Assembly: GCA_937927725.1 (NCBI GenBank) | Contig: CALBSE010000026.1 | Span: forward strand, 36,611-100,610 | Source: an uncultured Actinomycetes bacterium | GTDB taxonomy: Bacteria > Actinomycetota > Acidimicrobiia > Acidimicrobiales > Acidimicrobilacustridaceae | Length of the DNA stretch: 64,000 nt | Reading direction: 5' to 3' | In this document: positions 41,910 through 50,917 of the stretch, piece after piece | How positions within the stretch are numbered: position 1 is the first letter of the stretch | Layout: each line of letters begins with the position of its first letter | Made by a program: the position numbers and the translations under genes | The notes under the pieces: model-generated | The model's database searches: none | What the model saw: only the letters and a program-made list of their open reading frames with translations | Told to the model about the DNA's origin: nothing

Positions 41910-42580
41910 CAGTGATGACCTCCTGGGGTAGGTGCTGCCGCAAGATGGCGATCGAACTCACCGATGTGATCACCATCAATGGCGACCCACACGATGTCGC
42001 CTTCTTGTGCGAGCAACGCCGGGCTTACAAGTTGCGCAACACCCAATCGGGTGAGAGCGACAACTCGCGAGCGACCTTCGGCTTCGAGTTCAATAAGCGG
42101 ACGGCCGGCCCAAGAAACTGGCACAACTCGTTCGACGAGGCAGACACGGGCACTGGGGTCGACCCATTCGACGCCATCGGTGTCGGGTTGGATACGACGA
42201 AGAACTCGTTCGATCGCCCACTGAACCGTGGCGACGGTAGAGATACCAAGTCGTTCGTAAATTGCAGCGCGTCGCTGATCGTAAATGCGAGCGACAACAC
42301 GATCGACATGGAAGAACTCGCGGGCGGTGCGGGCGATGAGGATGTTGGAATTGTCACCATTGGTAACAGCGGCAAGGGCGTCAGCTCGCTCGATGCCAGC
42401 AGCACGAAGGCGTGTGCGATCGAAACCGACACCAACGATGGTGTCCCCGCTGAAGTTTTCGGGCAGACGTCGGAACGCCGTTGCCTTTCGGTCGATCACC
42501 GAAACGGTGTGACCCTGTTCAACCAATGTGGCGGCGAGTCCGGAACCGACTCGGCCGCATCCAACAACGACGACGTGCAC
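41909..42580 (-). CDS. trkA: Trk/Ktr potassium uptake regulator, first subunit
   Basis: A 223-residue RCK protein: VVVGCGRVGSGLAATLVEQG (residues 4-23), NGDNSNILIARTAREFF and a TrkA_C-like end (SWAGRPLIELEAEGRSRVVA ... EGDIVWVAID). The GTG at 42580 with GGAGG upstream fits the family start; the open frame to 42670 has no similarity. It is followed by the second trkA with a 1-base overlap. Likely regulates a TrkH-type transporter elsewhere. Confidence 0.9.
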   Translation of the reverse strand: MHVVVVGCGRVGSGLAATLVEQGHTVSVIDRKATAFRRLPENFSGDTIVGVGFDRTRLRAAGIERADALAAVTNGDNSNILIARTAREFFHVDRVVARIYDQRRAAIYERLGISTVATVQWAIERVLRRIQPDTDGVEWVDPSARVCLVERVVPVSWAGRPLIELEAEGRSRVVALTRLGVAQLVSPALLAQEGDIVWVAIDGDHIGEFDRHLAAAPTPGGHH

Positions 42581-42807
42581 TTCGCACCACCTCCAGGTGT
42601 CCGGGTGGACACGGTTAACGATCCTATGACTGAGCGACGAGTACGGAAAGACGAAACGGCCCCTGTTCACATGGGCGTCACATAAGAAAACGCAAAGATT
42701 CAGACATTCGTGTTGACCTCAGTCACACCAGCGTCCGTGAGGGGCCTCCGAAACCGACAGGTCCTGAGTAGTTTGAGCGACGACAACGGCTTCTCGAGGG
42801 AGACCCA

Positions 42808-44226
42808 ATGCCGCTGAAGTCCCCAACCGACGCTCCTCGCTCTGACCTCCTTGTGATGTTCGGCGCCTCGGGCGATCTGGCGAAGAAGAAGCTCTTCCCT
42901 GCGATTTATCGCCTCGAATGCCGCGGCCACCTTGACATTCCTGTCATTGGCGTCGCTCTCGATGCCTGGACCGATGACGACCTTCGGAGCCGGTGCCGGG
43001 AGTCCATCGCTGAAGCTGGCGAGGAATGGGACCAAGCCGCTTTCGACCGCCTTGCCTCGAAAATGTCCTACGTCAGCGGCGATTACGCCGACCCCGATAC
43101 CTTCACCGAACTCGCTCGGAAGGCTGGGGGTGCCACCCATCCCATCTTTCACCTCGCCATTCCGCCGTCATTGTTTGCAACGGTGGCGACTGGCATCGCC
43201 AACGCCGGAATGGCCGAAGGCGCACGACTCATCATCGAAAAGCCCTTTGGTCGCGACTACGACTCCGCTGTTGCCCTCAATGCAACATTGCACGAGTACT
43301 TCTCCGAATCTGCAATCTTCCGTATCGACCACTTCGTCGGAAAAGAAGCGCTGCGCAGTTTGTTGGTTACTCGATTTGCAAACGCGATTGTTGAACCACT
43401 GTGGAATCGCAATGTGGTGTCGTCTGTGAAGATCACGATGGCCGAATCGTTTGGTGTCGAGGATCGCGGTTCGTTCTACGACTCCGTTGGCGCGATGCGC
43501 GATGTCATGCAGAACCACCTTCTTCAGATGGTTGCATTGCTGGCAATGGAACAACCGGTGAATGAGCATTCCAAAGCGCTACGAGACGAAAAAGGCAAAG
43601 TCCTTGAAGCGTGCCGTGTTGTTGACCCGAAACATTTCGTTCGCGGTCAGTACAACGGCTATCTCGATGTGCCAGGTGTGAAGCCCAACTCCGATACCGA
43701 GACCTATGCAGCCTTTCGCCTCGACATCGATTCACCACGATGGAGCGGCGTTCCCTTCTATCTGCGTGCCGGAAAGGCTCTCGCCGAAACCGTCACCGAA
43801 ATGACAATTGAGTTCAAGAGCCCGCCCCGTCCACTTTGGATTGATCATCACGATCATGTTCCGAACAACTCAATTCGCATCGAAGCAAAACCAGAAAACT
43901 TTGCGGCGATTACATGGCTCCATAAAGAACCCGGCGAGACGATGATGCCCGAAGCGATCACCCTCGCTCCCCCGCCAGACGAACGTCGCGACACTGGCCC
44001 CGAGCCCTACGAACTTCTTATCGAAGAGGCCATGAAAGGCGATCCCACACTGTTCGCACGCGAAGACTCCGTTCTCGAATCTTGGCGCATCGTTGAACGA
44101 ATCCTCACCGACTACCCGCCTGTTGAACGCTATGAACAGGGGGCTTGGGGTCCAAGTGGCGCTGCGGCGCTCGTACGTAGCCACGGCGGATGGCCAAGCG
44201 AACCTCCGATCAGCACCCACTCGTGA
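42808..44226 (+). CDS. zwf: Glucose-6-phosphate 1-dehydrogenase
   Basis: The 472-residue enzyme catalyses the first step of the pentose phosphate pathway. NADP motif FGASGDLAKKK (18-28), EKPFGRD (144-150) and the signature RIDHFVGKEAL (His175 substrate-binding, Lys179) are all present. GAGGGAG before ATG 42808. The stop overlaps the histidine phosphatase GTG (GTGA). It is isolated from other pentose phosphate genes (no tal, gnd or opcA nearby). Length matches the family. Confidence 0.97.
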   Translation: MPLKSPTDAPRSDLLVMFGASGDLAKKKLFPAIYRLECRGHLDIPVIGVALDAWTDDDLRSRCRESIAEAGEEWDQAAFDRLASKMSYVSGDYADPDTFTELARKAGGATHPIFHLAIPPSLFATVATGIANAGMAEGARLIIEKPFGRDYDSAVALNATLHEYFSESAIFRIDHFVGKEALRSLLVTRFANAIVEPLWNRNVVSSVKITMAESFGVEDRGSFYDSVGAMRDVMQNHLLQMVALLAMEQPVNEHSKALRDEKGKVLEACRVVDPKHFVRGQYNGYLDVPGVKPNSDTETYAAFRLDIDSPRWSGVPFYLRAGKALAETVTEMTIEFKSPPRPLWIDHHDHVPNNSIRIEAKPENFAAITWLHKEPGETMMPEAITLAPPPDERRDTGPEPYELLIEEAMKGDPTLFAREDSVLESWRIVERILTDYPPVERYEQGAWGPSGAAALVRSHGGWPSEPPISTHS

Positions 44227-44804
44227 GCGCCGCCGTCGATCATCCGCTTCTCTATGTCGTTCGCCATGGCGCAACGGAATGGAGCACAAGCGGTCAACAC
44301 ACTGGTCGAACTGATATTCCTCTCCTTCCCGAAGGTGAAGAACAAGCGCGCGCAACTGGCGCTCTTCTCAACGGCATCGATTTTTCACTCGTGCTGTGCA
44401 GTCCCATGCAGCGCGCGCAACGCACCTGCGAACTTGCTGGCCTGCGCAATCAGGCCGTCATTGATGATGACCTCCACGAGTGGGACTACGGCGACTACGA
44501 AGGCATCACAACTCCAACGATTCGCGAATCTGTTCCCGGCTGGACCGTCTGGAATGGCACGTGCCCGAACGGAGAAACCATTGAGCAGGTTTCAGCGCGC
44601 GCCGACCGAGTGATCGATCGAGTTCACGCCCAAAGCGGCAACGTCATCGTCTTCGCACATGGGCATTTCCTCCGAGTGCTGACAGCCCGATGGTGCGAGC
44701 TCGAACCCGTCGAAGGTCAACGATTCATCCTTGATCCTGCAACGCTCAGCATTCTCGGGTGGGAACGCGACACCCCCGCCGTTTGTCAGTGGAACAGTCG
44801 CTAA
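44223..44804 (+). CDS. Histidine phosphatase family protein
   Basis: A 193-residue phosphoglycerate-mutase-like phosphatase. LYVVRHGATEWS holds the catalytic His, LCSPMQRAQRTCEL the Arg, and FAHGHFLRVL the second His. A soluble acid-phosphatase or sugar-phosphate phosphatase; the coupling to zwf hints at a sugar phosphate. The GTG start at 44223 lies in a 4-base overlap with zwf; ATG 44190 would add 11 residues and is possible. Substrate unknown. Confidence 0.85.
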   Translation: MSAAVDHPLLYVVRHGATEWSTSGQHTGRTDIPLLPEGEEQARATGALLNGIDFSLVLCSPMQRAQRTCELAGLRNQAVIDDDLHEWDYGDYEGITTPTIRESVPGWTVWNGTCPNGETIEQVSARADRVIDRVHAQSGNVIVFAHGHFLRVLTARWCELEPVEGQRFILDPATLSILGWERDTPAVCQWNSR

Positions 44805-44874
44805 CACGCCCCGATTAGTCCGACATCGGCCGGCAAACTGCGCCTAGCGTTACCCCACTGATCGAAGGGGAACC

Positions 44875-46335
44875 ATGGGCGAAGACGTAAACACCGCAAC
44901 CTCGAGCGCGACTCCAAAGAACCCGAAGATGGGCGTTTGGCTGCTTTTAGTCGGCGCCGTCATCATGCTCGCGGGCTTGCTTTTTGGTTACGACCAAGGC
45001 GTCATTGCTGGCGCCCTCGAAGGTATTCAAAAAACTTTCGGTGCCAGCACGACGATGATTCAAATAATCACGTCGTGGGTCACCCTTGGCGCACTTGTCG
45101 GTGCGCTCGTCGCCGGCGTGTTGGCCGACAAGCTCGGGCGACGCGTCACCATCCTTCTTGCTGCGATTCTTTTCACCCTCGGCGCACTCCTTGAAGCACT
45201 TGCGCCGGGCACCACCGTTCTTGTGATCGGACGTCTTGTAGTCGGCTTCGGCGTCGGTGTCGCATCGGTTGCCGCTCCGCTTTACGCCGCCGAGCAAGCA
45301 CCGACACGTCTTCGTGGTCGATTCGTTTCGATGTATCAACTCGCAATCACGATCGGCATCTTTATCGCCTATCTCGTCGACCAGGCACTCATTAATAACG
45401 ACATGTGGCGCGTCATGCTCGGTGTCTCTGCCGTGCCCGCTGTCCTGTTGTTTGTTGTCATGCTTCCCATGCCGGATTCTCCGCGTTGGTTCGTAAAGGT
45501 CGGTCGACGCGACGACGCAATCAATGCGCTCAAGAAAGTTCGACCCGATGTCGACGCGAATGCGGAAATCAACGAAATCGAGAAGGCTGCGCAAGAAGAC
45601 GATGCCGACAAAGCAACCTGGGCCGAAGTCTTCTCGAAGAAACTTCGCAAGCCACTTATGATCGGCATCGGTCTTGCTGTTTTCCAGCAAATCACCGGCA
45701 TCAACGCCATCATCTATTACGCAAACAAGATTTTTGCCCAGGCCGGTTTCGCGACTCCTCAAGATCAAGCGGCAGCAACAACTTGGGCAATTGGTGGCGT
45801 CAATGTGCTCGCCACGCTCATTGCTGTTGCGTATGTCGACCGATTCGGACGCCGACCGTTATTACTCGCCGGTTTGGTGGGCATGGCGTCGGCTCTCATC
45901 ACTGTTGGTATTTCGTTCCACTTCATGGACAACGCCGATACCAGTGGTGCCGGCGTCGGCGGTCCCACCACCGCAGGCATCATCACGCTCGTTGCGCTTG
46001 TGGTGTTCATCGCCTCGTTTGCGTTCTCGCTCGGCCCGGTGGTCTGGACCGTCATCAACGAGATCTTCCCCAACCGTGTTCGTGGCCGCGCCGTTGCGGT
46101 CGCCACTGCGGTCAACTGGGGCTCGGCCTGGCTCGTCAGCCAGTTCTTCCTCACCCTGATTGACTCAATCGGCAACTCCGCCACGTTTTATTTGTTCGGC
46201 GCCTTCTCAGTCATCGCCTATGTCTGGATCTGGAAGACCGTGCCGGAAACCAAAGGCCGGACACTCGAGGAGATCCAAGAGATCTGGGAAGATGACAATC
46301 CGGTGCAAGCGCAACGAGACGCTGGCACGCTGTAG
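44875..46335 (+). CDS. Sugar porter (MFS) transporter
   Basis: A 486-residue MFS permease of the sugar porter family. Motifs GLLFGYDQGVIAGAL (TM1), ADKLGRRVTI (loop 2-3), PLYAAEQAPTRLRGRFVSM (PESPR-like region), QQITGINAIIYYA (TM7), DRFGRRPLLL and PETKGRTLEEI at the C-terminus all fit. It is a proton symporter for a hexose or polyol. GAAGGGGAACC before ATG. Downstream of zwf and the phosphatase on the same strand; may be part of a sugar-use group. Confidence 0.92.
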   Translation: MGEDVNTATSSATPKNPKMGVWLLLVGAVIMLAGLLFGYDQGVIAGALEGIQKTFGASTTMIQIITSWVTLGALVGALVAGVLADKLGRRVTILLAAILFTLGALLEALAPGTTVLVIGRLVVGFGVGVASVAAPLYAAEQAPTRLRGRFVSMYQLAITIGIFIAYLVDQALINNDMWRVMLGVSAVPAVLLFVVMLPMPDSPRWFVKVGRRDDAINALKKVRPDVDANAEINEIEKAAQEDDADKATWAEVFSKKLRKPLMIGIGLAVFQQITGINAIIYYANKIFAQAGFATPQDQAAATTWAIGGVNVLATLIAVAYVDRFGRRPLLLAGLVGMASALITVGISFHFMDNADTSGAGVGGPTTAGIITLVALVVFIASFAFSLGPVVWTVINEIFPNRVRGRAVAVATAVNWGSAWLVSQFFLTLIDSIGNSATFYLFGAFSVIAYVWIWKTVPETKGRTLEEIQEIWEDDNPVQAQRDAGTL

Positions 46336-46380
46336 TCATCCGGTCAGTCGACCGGGACACCTTTTATCTGGGAGACCACC

Positions 46381-47571
46381 GTGCCTGATGCAGTCATCGT
46401 CGATGTTGTTCGTACCCCTGGCGGCAAACGAAACGGTTCGCTTTCTGGTTGGCATCCTGCGGACCTCGCAGGCGAGGTGCTGTCCACTCTCGTCGAACGA
46501 AATGACCTCGACCCCGCACTTATCGAAGACGTGCTCATGGGCTGCGTCTCGCAGGTTGGCGCACAGTCCCTAAACATCGGACGCAACGCGGCACTCGCTG
46601 CCGGGTTCCCCGAAACCGTTCCGGCTACAACCATCGATCGTCAGTGCGGTTCCTCCCAACAAGCCGCTGCGTTTGCAGCGCAAGGCGTGATGGCCGGCGT
46701 GCACGACATCGTCATCGCTGCAGGTGTCGAAGTCATGAGCTTGGTTCCCATGGGCGCTTCGTTTGGTCAAGGCGTCGGCTTCCCATTCGGACCTCGTGTT
46801 GAGGCCCGTTACAAAGATGCAGGCGGCCTCATTCCGCAGGGTTTGTCGGCCGAATTGATTGCCGAGCAATGGAATCTTTCGCGAGAAGAACTCGATGCAT
46901 TTTCTGCGGAATCGCAACAACGCGCCGCTCGTGCTCGAGATGAAGGCCGCTTCGATCACGAGATTCATCCAGTTGAAGTGCGTCGACGAGACAAAGACTC
47001 GGGCGAAATCATTCCAACCGACGGCATGTTGCGGACCGATGAAGGTATTCGCGATACGACAACGGCTGAATCGCTTGCAGCGCTGAAGCCAGCGTTCACT
47101 CCTGATGGCGTCATCACTGCTGGAAACTCGTCACAGATCACCGACGGAGCATCGGCAGCACTCATCATGAGCGAAGCGGCTGCATCAAAACTCGGGCTCA
47201 CGCCGCGTGCACGTTTCCACTCCTTCTCGCTTGCTGGTGTTGATCCGCGCATCATGCTCACCGGCCCCATTCCGGCAACGCAAAAAATTCTCGAGAAGTC
47301 CGGCTTGTCGCTCGACGACATTGACCTCATCGAAATCAACGAAGCATTCGCTCCAGTTGTTCTTGCGTGGCAACGTGAACTCGGTGCCGATATGAGCAAG
47401 GTCAACGTGAACGGCGGCGCCATTGCGCTCGGGCATCCGCTTGGCGCATCTGGCACTCGCCTTCTTGGCACGTTGTTGTGTGAACTCGAGCGCACCGGTG
47501 GCCGTTACGGATTGCAGACAATGTGCGAAGGCGGCGGCCTCGCCAACGCCACGATCATCGAACGCCTCTAA
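46381..47571 (+). CDS. Acetyl-CoA acetyltransferase (thiolase)
   Basis: A 396-residue thiolase: active Cys89 in DRQCGSSQQA, NEAFAPV (His/Asn region), GGAIALGHPLGASGTR with catalytic His and MCEGGGLANA with the second Cys. It catalyses acyl-CoA thiolysis or condensation in fatty-acid metabolism. GTG start with GGGAG upstream, 45 bases past the sugar porter. A small membrane/zinc protein follows after 9 bases. Confidence 0.94.
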   Translation: MPDAVIVDVVRTPGGKRNGSLSGWHPADLAGEVLSTLVERNDLDPALIEDVLMGCVSQVGAQSLNIGRNAALAAGFPETVPATTIDRQCGSSQQAAAFAAQGVMAGVHDIVIAAGVEVMSLVPMGASFGQGVGFPFGPRVEARYKDAGGLIPQGLSAELIAEQWNLSREELDAFSAESQQRAARARDEGRFDHEIHPVEVRRRDKDSGEIIPTDGMLRTDEGIRDTTTAESLAALKPAFTPDGVITAGNSSQITDGASAALIMSEAAASKLGLTPRARFHSFSLAGVDPRIMLTGPIPATQKILEKSGLSLDDIDLIEINEAFAPVVLAWQRELGADMSKVNVNGGAIALGHPLGASGTRLLGTLLCELERTGGRYGLQTMCEGGGLANATIIERL

Positions 47572-47580
47572 CCTCTCCCC

Positions 47581-47943
47581 ATGGCCATCGAGGAATACAC
47601 CGAACGCCCCGGCGGTTGGCGTCCCAAACACCCCGTCGTCGATGGCTTGGTCATCGTTGGCGTTGTTGCGTGCCTCGTCGGCGGTTACTCACCGCTCAAA
47701 GTGATTGTCGCCGGCATCGTGGCCTGGCTCATCCTCCGCATTGGGATCATGATGCTGGGCGGCATGGCCCGTCCGATCCCCGAACCGCCGCCTGTGGGTG
47801 AACTGCGGAAAGTGAAGATCACCTACCGCTGTGAGATCTGCGGCACCGAGGTTCGGATGACGATTGCTCCCGACCAGGACCCTGAAGCCCCAAGGCATTG
47901 TCAGGATGACATGGTCATGATGACCCCTATTGACGACCTCTAA
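47581..47943 (+). CDS. Small membrane protein with C-terminal zinc-binding motif
   Basis: The 120-residue protein has two hydrophobic segments (about 20-40 and 44-62, GLVIVGVVACLVGGYSPLKV), then a cytoplasmic tail with YRCEICGTEVRM and HCQDDM, i.e. CxxC plus a later His-Cys that could bind zinc. It is a small conserved actinobacterial type, not assigned a function here. Likely cotranscribed with the thiolase. Confidence 0.65.
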   Translation: MAIEEYTERPGGWRPKHPVVDGLVIVGVVACLVGGYSPLKVIVAGIVAWLILRIGIMMLGGMARPIPEPPPVGELRKVKITYRCEICGTEVRMTIAPDQDPEAPRHCQDDMVMMTPIDDL

Positions 47944-48035
47944 TTCGTTCTCCACAGACTGTGGAAAACAGTGGGAGTGGTCACCGGCTGTTCACCCTCC
48001 GTTTGGGCCCGTGAGCAGGCCTTTTCAACGGAGCG

Positions 48036-48359
48036 TTAGCGATACTGCGTGGCCGCAATGATGCCAGCGAGGATGAAGCCCAAACCGCCCAAGAGCCACC
48101 AGTTGCTGGCCGCACCTGGCAGGAATAGATCCACATAGTGGAAGAAGATCACGAGCAGGCCGATGACGCATAGAGCGATCATCAGGAAGGGCAACCAAGC
48201 GGGGCTGGGTGCATGGACCGTGCCCGAACGTGGCGTGTAGCGGGTAGAGGCCGCCGGACCCTCGTGGGTGGCGTCGGTCGACTTCTTGGTCGGGCCACCC
48301 TTTGGGGTGACGCGGCCGCCGGTGCGACGTGAGGGTGCAGGGCGCTTGTCGGTAGCCAT
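48036..48359 (-). CDS. crgA: Cell division protein CrgA
   Basis: A 107-residue CrgA: basic N-terminus (MATDKRPAPSRRTGGRVTPK), then SPAWLPFLMIALCVIGLLVI and SNWWLLGGLGFILAGI, two TMs with the family WWLLG. In actinobacteria CrgA coordinates septum and cell-wall synthesis with FtsZ and PBPs. ATG 48359 is chosen over the open frame to 48446. It lies divergent to trpG, in the same order as in mycobacteria. Confidence 0.9.
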   Translation of the reverse strand: MATDKRPAPSRRTGGRVTPKGGPTKKSTDATHEGPAASTRYTPRSGTVHAPSPAWLPFLMIALCVIGLLVIFFHYVDLFLPGAASNWWLLGGLGFILAGIIAATQYR

Positions 48360-48432
48360 AGTGGGGCGAGCGTAGCGGCCGAGAGGAAACTCGTCAGGCG
48401 CGACCGGTCTCGGCCGATAGGGTCCTCCGGCG

Positions 48433-49014
48433 ATGGCTGCCCGCATCCTTGTCCTCGATAACTACGACTCGTTCGTGTTCAACCTCGTCCAGTATCTGGG
48501 TGAGCTTGGTGCCGACCCACTCGTGCATCGCAGCGACGCGCTCACGATCGAACAGATCGAAGAACTCGCCCCCGACGGTGTGCTCATCAGCCCCGGACCA
48601 GGTCGTCCCGAAGACGCTGGGCTTTCCAACGAGATCATCACAACCTTTGCCGGTCGCGTTCCTGTCTTTGGTGTGTGTCTCGGCCACCAATGCATCGGGC
48701 AGGTCTACGGAGGCGACGTTGTGCGAGCACCCCAACTGATGCACGGGAAAACTTCACTCATTTCCCACGAAGGCAAAGGCGTGTTCGCCGGCCTTCCCGA
48801 TCCCTTCGAAGCCACGCGCTATCACTCGCTTGTTGTGGAGCGTGACAGCGTTCCCAATTGTCTTGAGATCACTGCGCAAACTCAAGACGGTTTGGTAATG
48901 GGACTTCGTCATCGTGAGTTCGATGTTGAAGGCGTGCAGTTCCACCCGGAATCAATTCTGACTGCGGGTGGACACCAACTCGTGGGCAACTTCCTTGAAC
49001 GCTGCGGCCACTAA
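48433..49014 (+). CDS. trpG: Anthranilate/aminodeoxychorismate synthase glutaminase subunit
   Basis: A 193-residue class I glutamine amidotransferase. DNYDSFVFNLVQYL (9-22), ISPGPGRPEDAG, catalytic Cys in FGVCLGHQCIG and His-Glu in VQFHPESIL. It provides ammonia for anthranilate or p-aminobenzoate synthesis. Located between crgA and pknB as in mycobacteria. Its large-subunit partner is not in the window. Confidence 0.93.
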   Translation: MAARILVLDNYDSFVFNLVQYLGELGADPLVHRSDALTIEQIEELAPDGVLISPGPGRPEDAGLSNEIITTFAGRVPVFGVCLGHQCIGQVYGGDVVRAPQLMHGKTSLISHEGKGVFAGLPDPFEATRYHSLVVERDSVPNCLEITAQTQDGLVMGLRHREFDVEGVQFHPESILTAGGHQLVGNFLERCGH

Positions 49015-49036
49015 GCGACGCGCAATAAGAAAACGG

Positions 49037-49054
49037 CGCGGCCCGAAGGCCGCG
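49037..49054. terminator. Hairpin between trpG and pknB
   Basis: A 7-bp GC stem (49037-49043 with 49048-49054) with CGAA loop between the convergent stops of trpG and pknB. Short but GC-rich; likely bidirectional. Confidence 0.65.
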
Positions 49055-49060
49055 ACCGAT

Positions 49061-50854
49061 TTACGGTGTCGATGTCGTTGTTGATGCCTTCGTCGTGGTT
49101 GTCGATGACGACGCTGGCGGACCAGTCGAGACAACAATTGCAACCGTTGAACCCTTTGACGCCTTCGTACCGGCAGTCGGGTTCGTGCTGATCACACTTC
49201 CGGCCGGAACCGTTGATGACGACTGTTGCGTCGTCGTCACCGTGAAGCCTGCTTGACCAAGTTGGTTCGACGCAGTTGCAGCATTGAGTCCAACCACGTT
49301 CGGGATGGAAACATCGCCCGCACCCGTCGACACGGTGATGGTGACCACCGAGTTCTTGGTTGCCTTTGCATTTGCACTTGGTGACTGAGAAATAACGGTG
49401 CCCTTGGCCACGGTGTCGCTTGACGCTTCCTTCACTTCTGGAATGAAGTTGTTCGTCTTCAACAATGATTCCGCCGCTGCCTGGGTCCGACCGACAACAT
49501 CGGGAACCGTTGCATCGCCGATGCCTGAGCTGACGGTGATTTCGACGGTTGAACCCTTGTCGGCGTTGGTATTGCCCTTGGGCGATTGTTCAAACACCTG
49601 ATCGGCGGGAACCGTGTCGTTGGCAACGTTCTTCACTGTGACCTTAAAACCAGCCCCTTGCAGGGTGTTCGTTGCATCGGTTTGCGACTTCGTCGTGACG
49701 TCGGGGACGGTGACCTTTTCCGCGGATTTGCCCATGCTTGAGCCCACAAAGAAAAGGATGAGACCAATGAGCACGAGCGCACCGATGGTGAGGCCCACGT
49801 ACAGACCAGTGCGGCTCTTTTCGGGCGGAGCGTTGTAGTTGCCGGCGGTGGTGGGGGGACCACCGAAACTGGCGCCACCTGCGGCTCCTGCTGCAGCGGG
49901 AACCATCGTGGTGGCATCGGCAGGAGCAGCACCAGCCAGACCTGCGCCAATCACAACACCAGCAGCACCCGCTGCCGCTGCACCGGGAAGACCAGCAGCC
50001 AGAACCGGCTGACCTTCAAGGAAACGACGAAGGTCAGAACGAAGATCTTCTGCCGACGCATACCGCTGTGCGGGATCCTTGGCGAGCAACTTGAGATCGA
50101 TTGCTTCGAGCGCGGGAGGAACGTTCGGGTTAATGCGGCTCGGCGGAACTGGTTGCTCCTGCACATGCTTGTACGCGACGGCAACGGGTGAATCTCCCGA
50201 GAACGGCGGACGCGCAGTGAGCATTTCGTAGAGCACGCAACCGAGTGAGTAAAGGTCCGAACGCGGATCGACTGCGTGACCCTGTGCTTGTTCTGGAGAG
50301 AAGTAGGTGGCCGTTCCCATAACTGAACCGGCCTGGGTGAGGTTGACTGCAGCGTCGCCGGTAGTTGCGGCTTGTGCAATACCAAAGTCGGCGACCTTTA
50401 CCTGACCCGAAGGCGTGATGAGGATATTGCCGGGCTTCACATCGCGGTGAACAACTCCGTTGCGATGGGCGAAACCAAGGGCAGCAGCGATATCGGCAGT
50501 GATTTCCGCGGCACGATTGGGATGTAGTGGACCTTCAGTGCGAATGATTTCGGAAAGCGGCCGACCTTCGACGTATTCCATAACAATGAAGTAGGTGCCG
50601 TACTGCTGGCCCCAGTCGTACACCGCAACGATGTTCGGCTGGTTCAGATTGGCAGCGGCCTGCGCTTCGCGTCGAAAACGCTCGACGAACGCGGCGTCTC
50701 GCGCATGCTCAGTGAAGAGCACCTTGACCGCAACCGGGCGATCGAGCAGAAGATCGCGAGCGAGATAGACGTCGGCCATCCCGCCCCGCGCCAACTTCCG
50801 GTGCAATTCGTAGCGATCATTGAAAACTGTGGGGCCCGCAGGAGTATCACTCAT
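49061..50854 (-). CDS. pknB: PASTA-domain serine/threonine protein kinase
   Basis: A 597-residue transmembrane kinase. Kinase domain about 14-280: Gly-rich LARGGMADVYLA, Lys44, HRDVKPGN (136-143), DFG (156-158), activation loop ending GTATYFSPEQ. A Gly/Ala-rich linker follows. TM at about 351-371. Three PASTA units (about 382-446, 448-512, 514-578) bind muropeptides, then an S/T-rich tail. It senses wall precursors and phosphorylates division and wall proteins; PstP reverses this. It is last gene of the block. No second kinase (pknA) lies here. Confidence 0.94.
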   Translation of the reverse strand: MSDTPAGPTVFNDRYELHRKLARGGMADVYLARDLLLDRPVAVKVLFTEHARDAAFVERFRREAQAAANLNQPNIVAVYDWGQQYGTYFIVMEYVEGRPLSEIIRTEGPLHPNRAAEITADIAAALGFAHRNGVVHRDVKPGNILITPSGQVKVADFGIAQAATTGDAAVNLTQAGSVMGTATYFSPEQAQGHAVDPRSDLYSLGCVLYEMLTARPPFSGDSPVAVAYKHVQEQPVPPSRINPNVPPALEAIDLKLLAKDPAQRYASAEDLRSDLRRFLEGQPVLAAGLPGAAAAGAAGVVIGAGLAGAAPADATTMVPAAAGAAGGASFGGPPTTAGNYNAPPEKSRTGLYVGLTIGALVLIGLILFFVGSSMGKSAEKVTVPDVTTKSQTDATNTLQGAGFKVTVKNVANDTVPADQVFEQSPKGNTNADKGSTVEITVSSGIGDATVPDVVGRTQAAAESLLKTNNFIPEVKEASSDTVAKGTVISQSPSANAKATKNSVVTITVSTGAGDVSIPNVVGLNAATASNQLGQAGFTVTTTQQSSSTVPAGSVISTNPTAGTKASKGSTVAIVVSTGPPASSSTTTTKASTTTSTP

Positions 50855-50917
50855 CGCCGCAAAGACTACGACCGATTTAGTCGGGGCATGTTGCACCCGA
50901 GCGAAGTTTCAGCGTTC

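Noticed and set aside
46340..46355. Hairpin between sugar porter and thiolase
   Set aside because: A 6-bp stem with no T-run is too weak to call.
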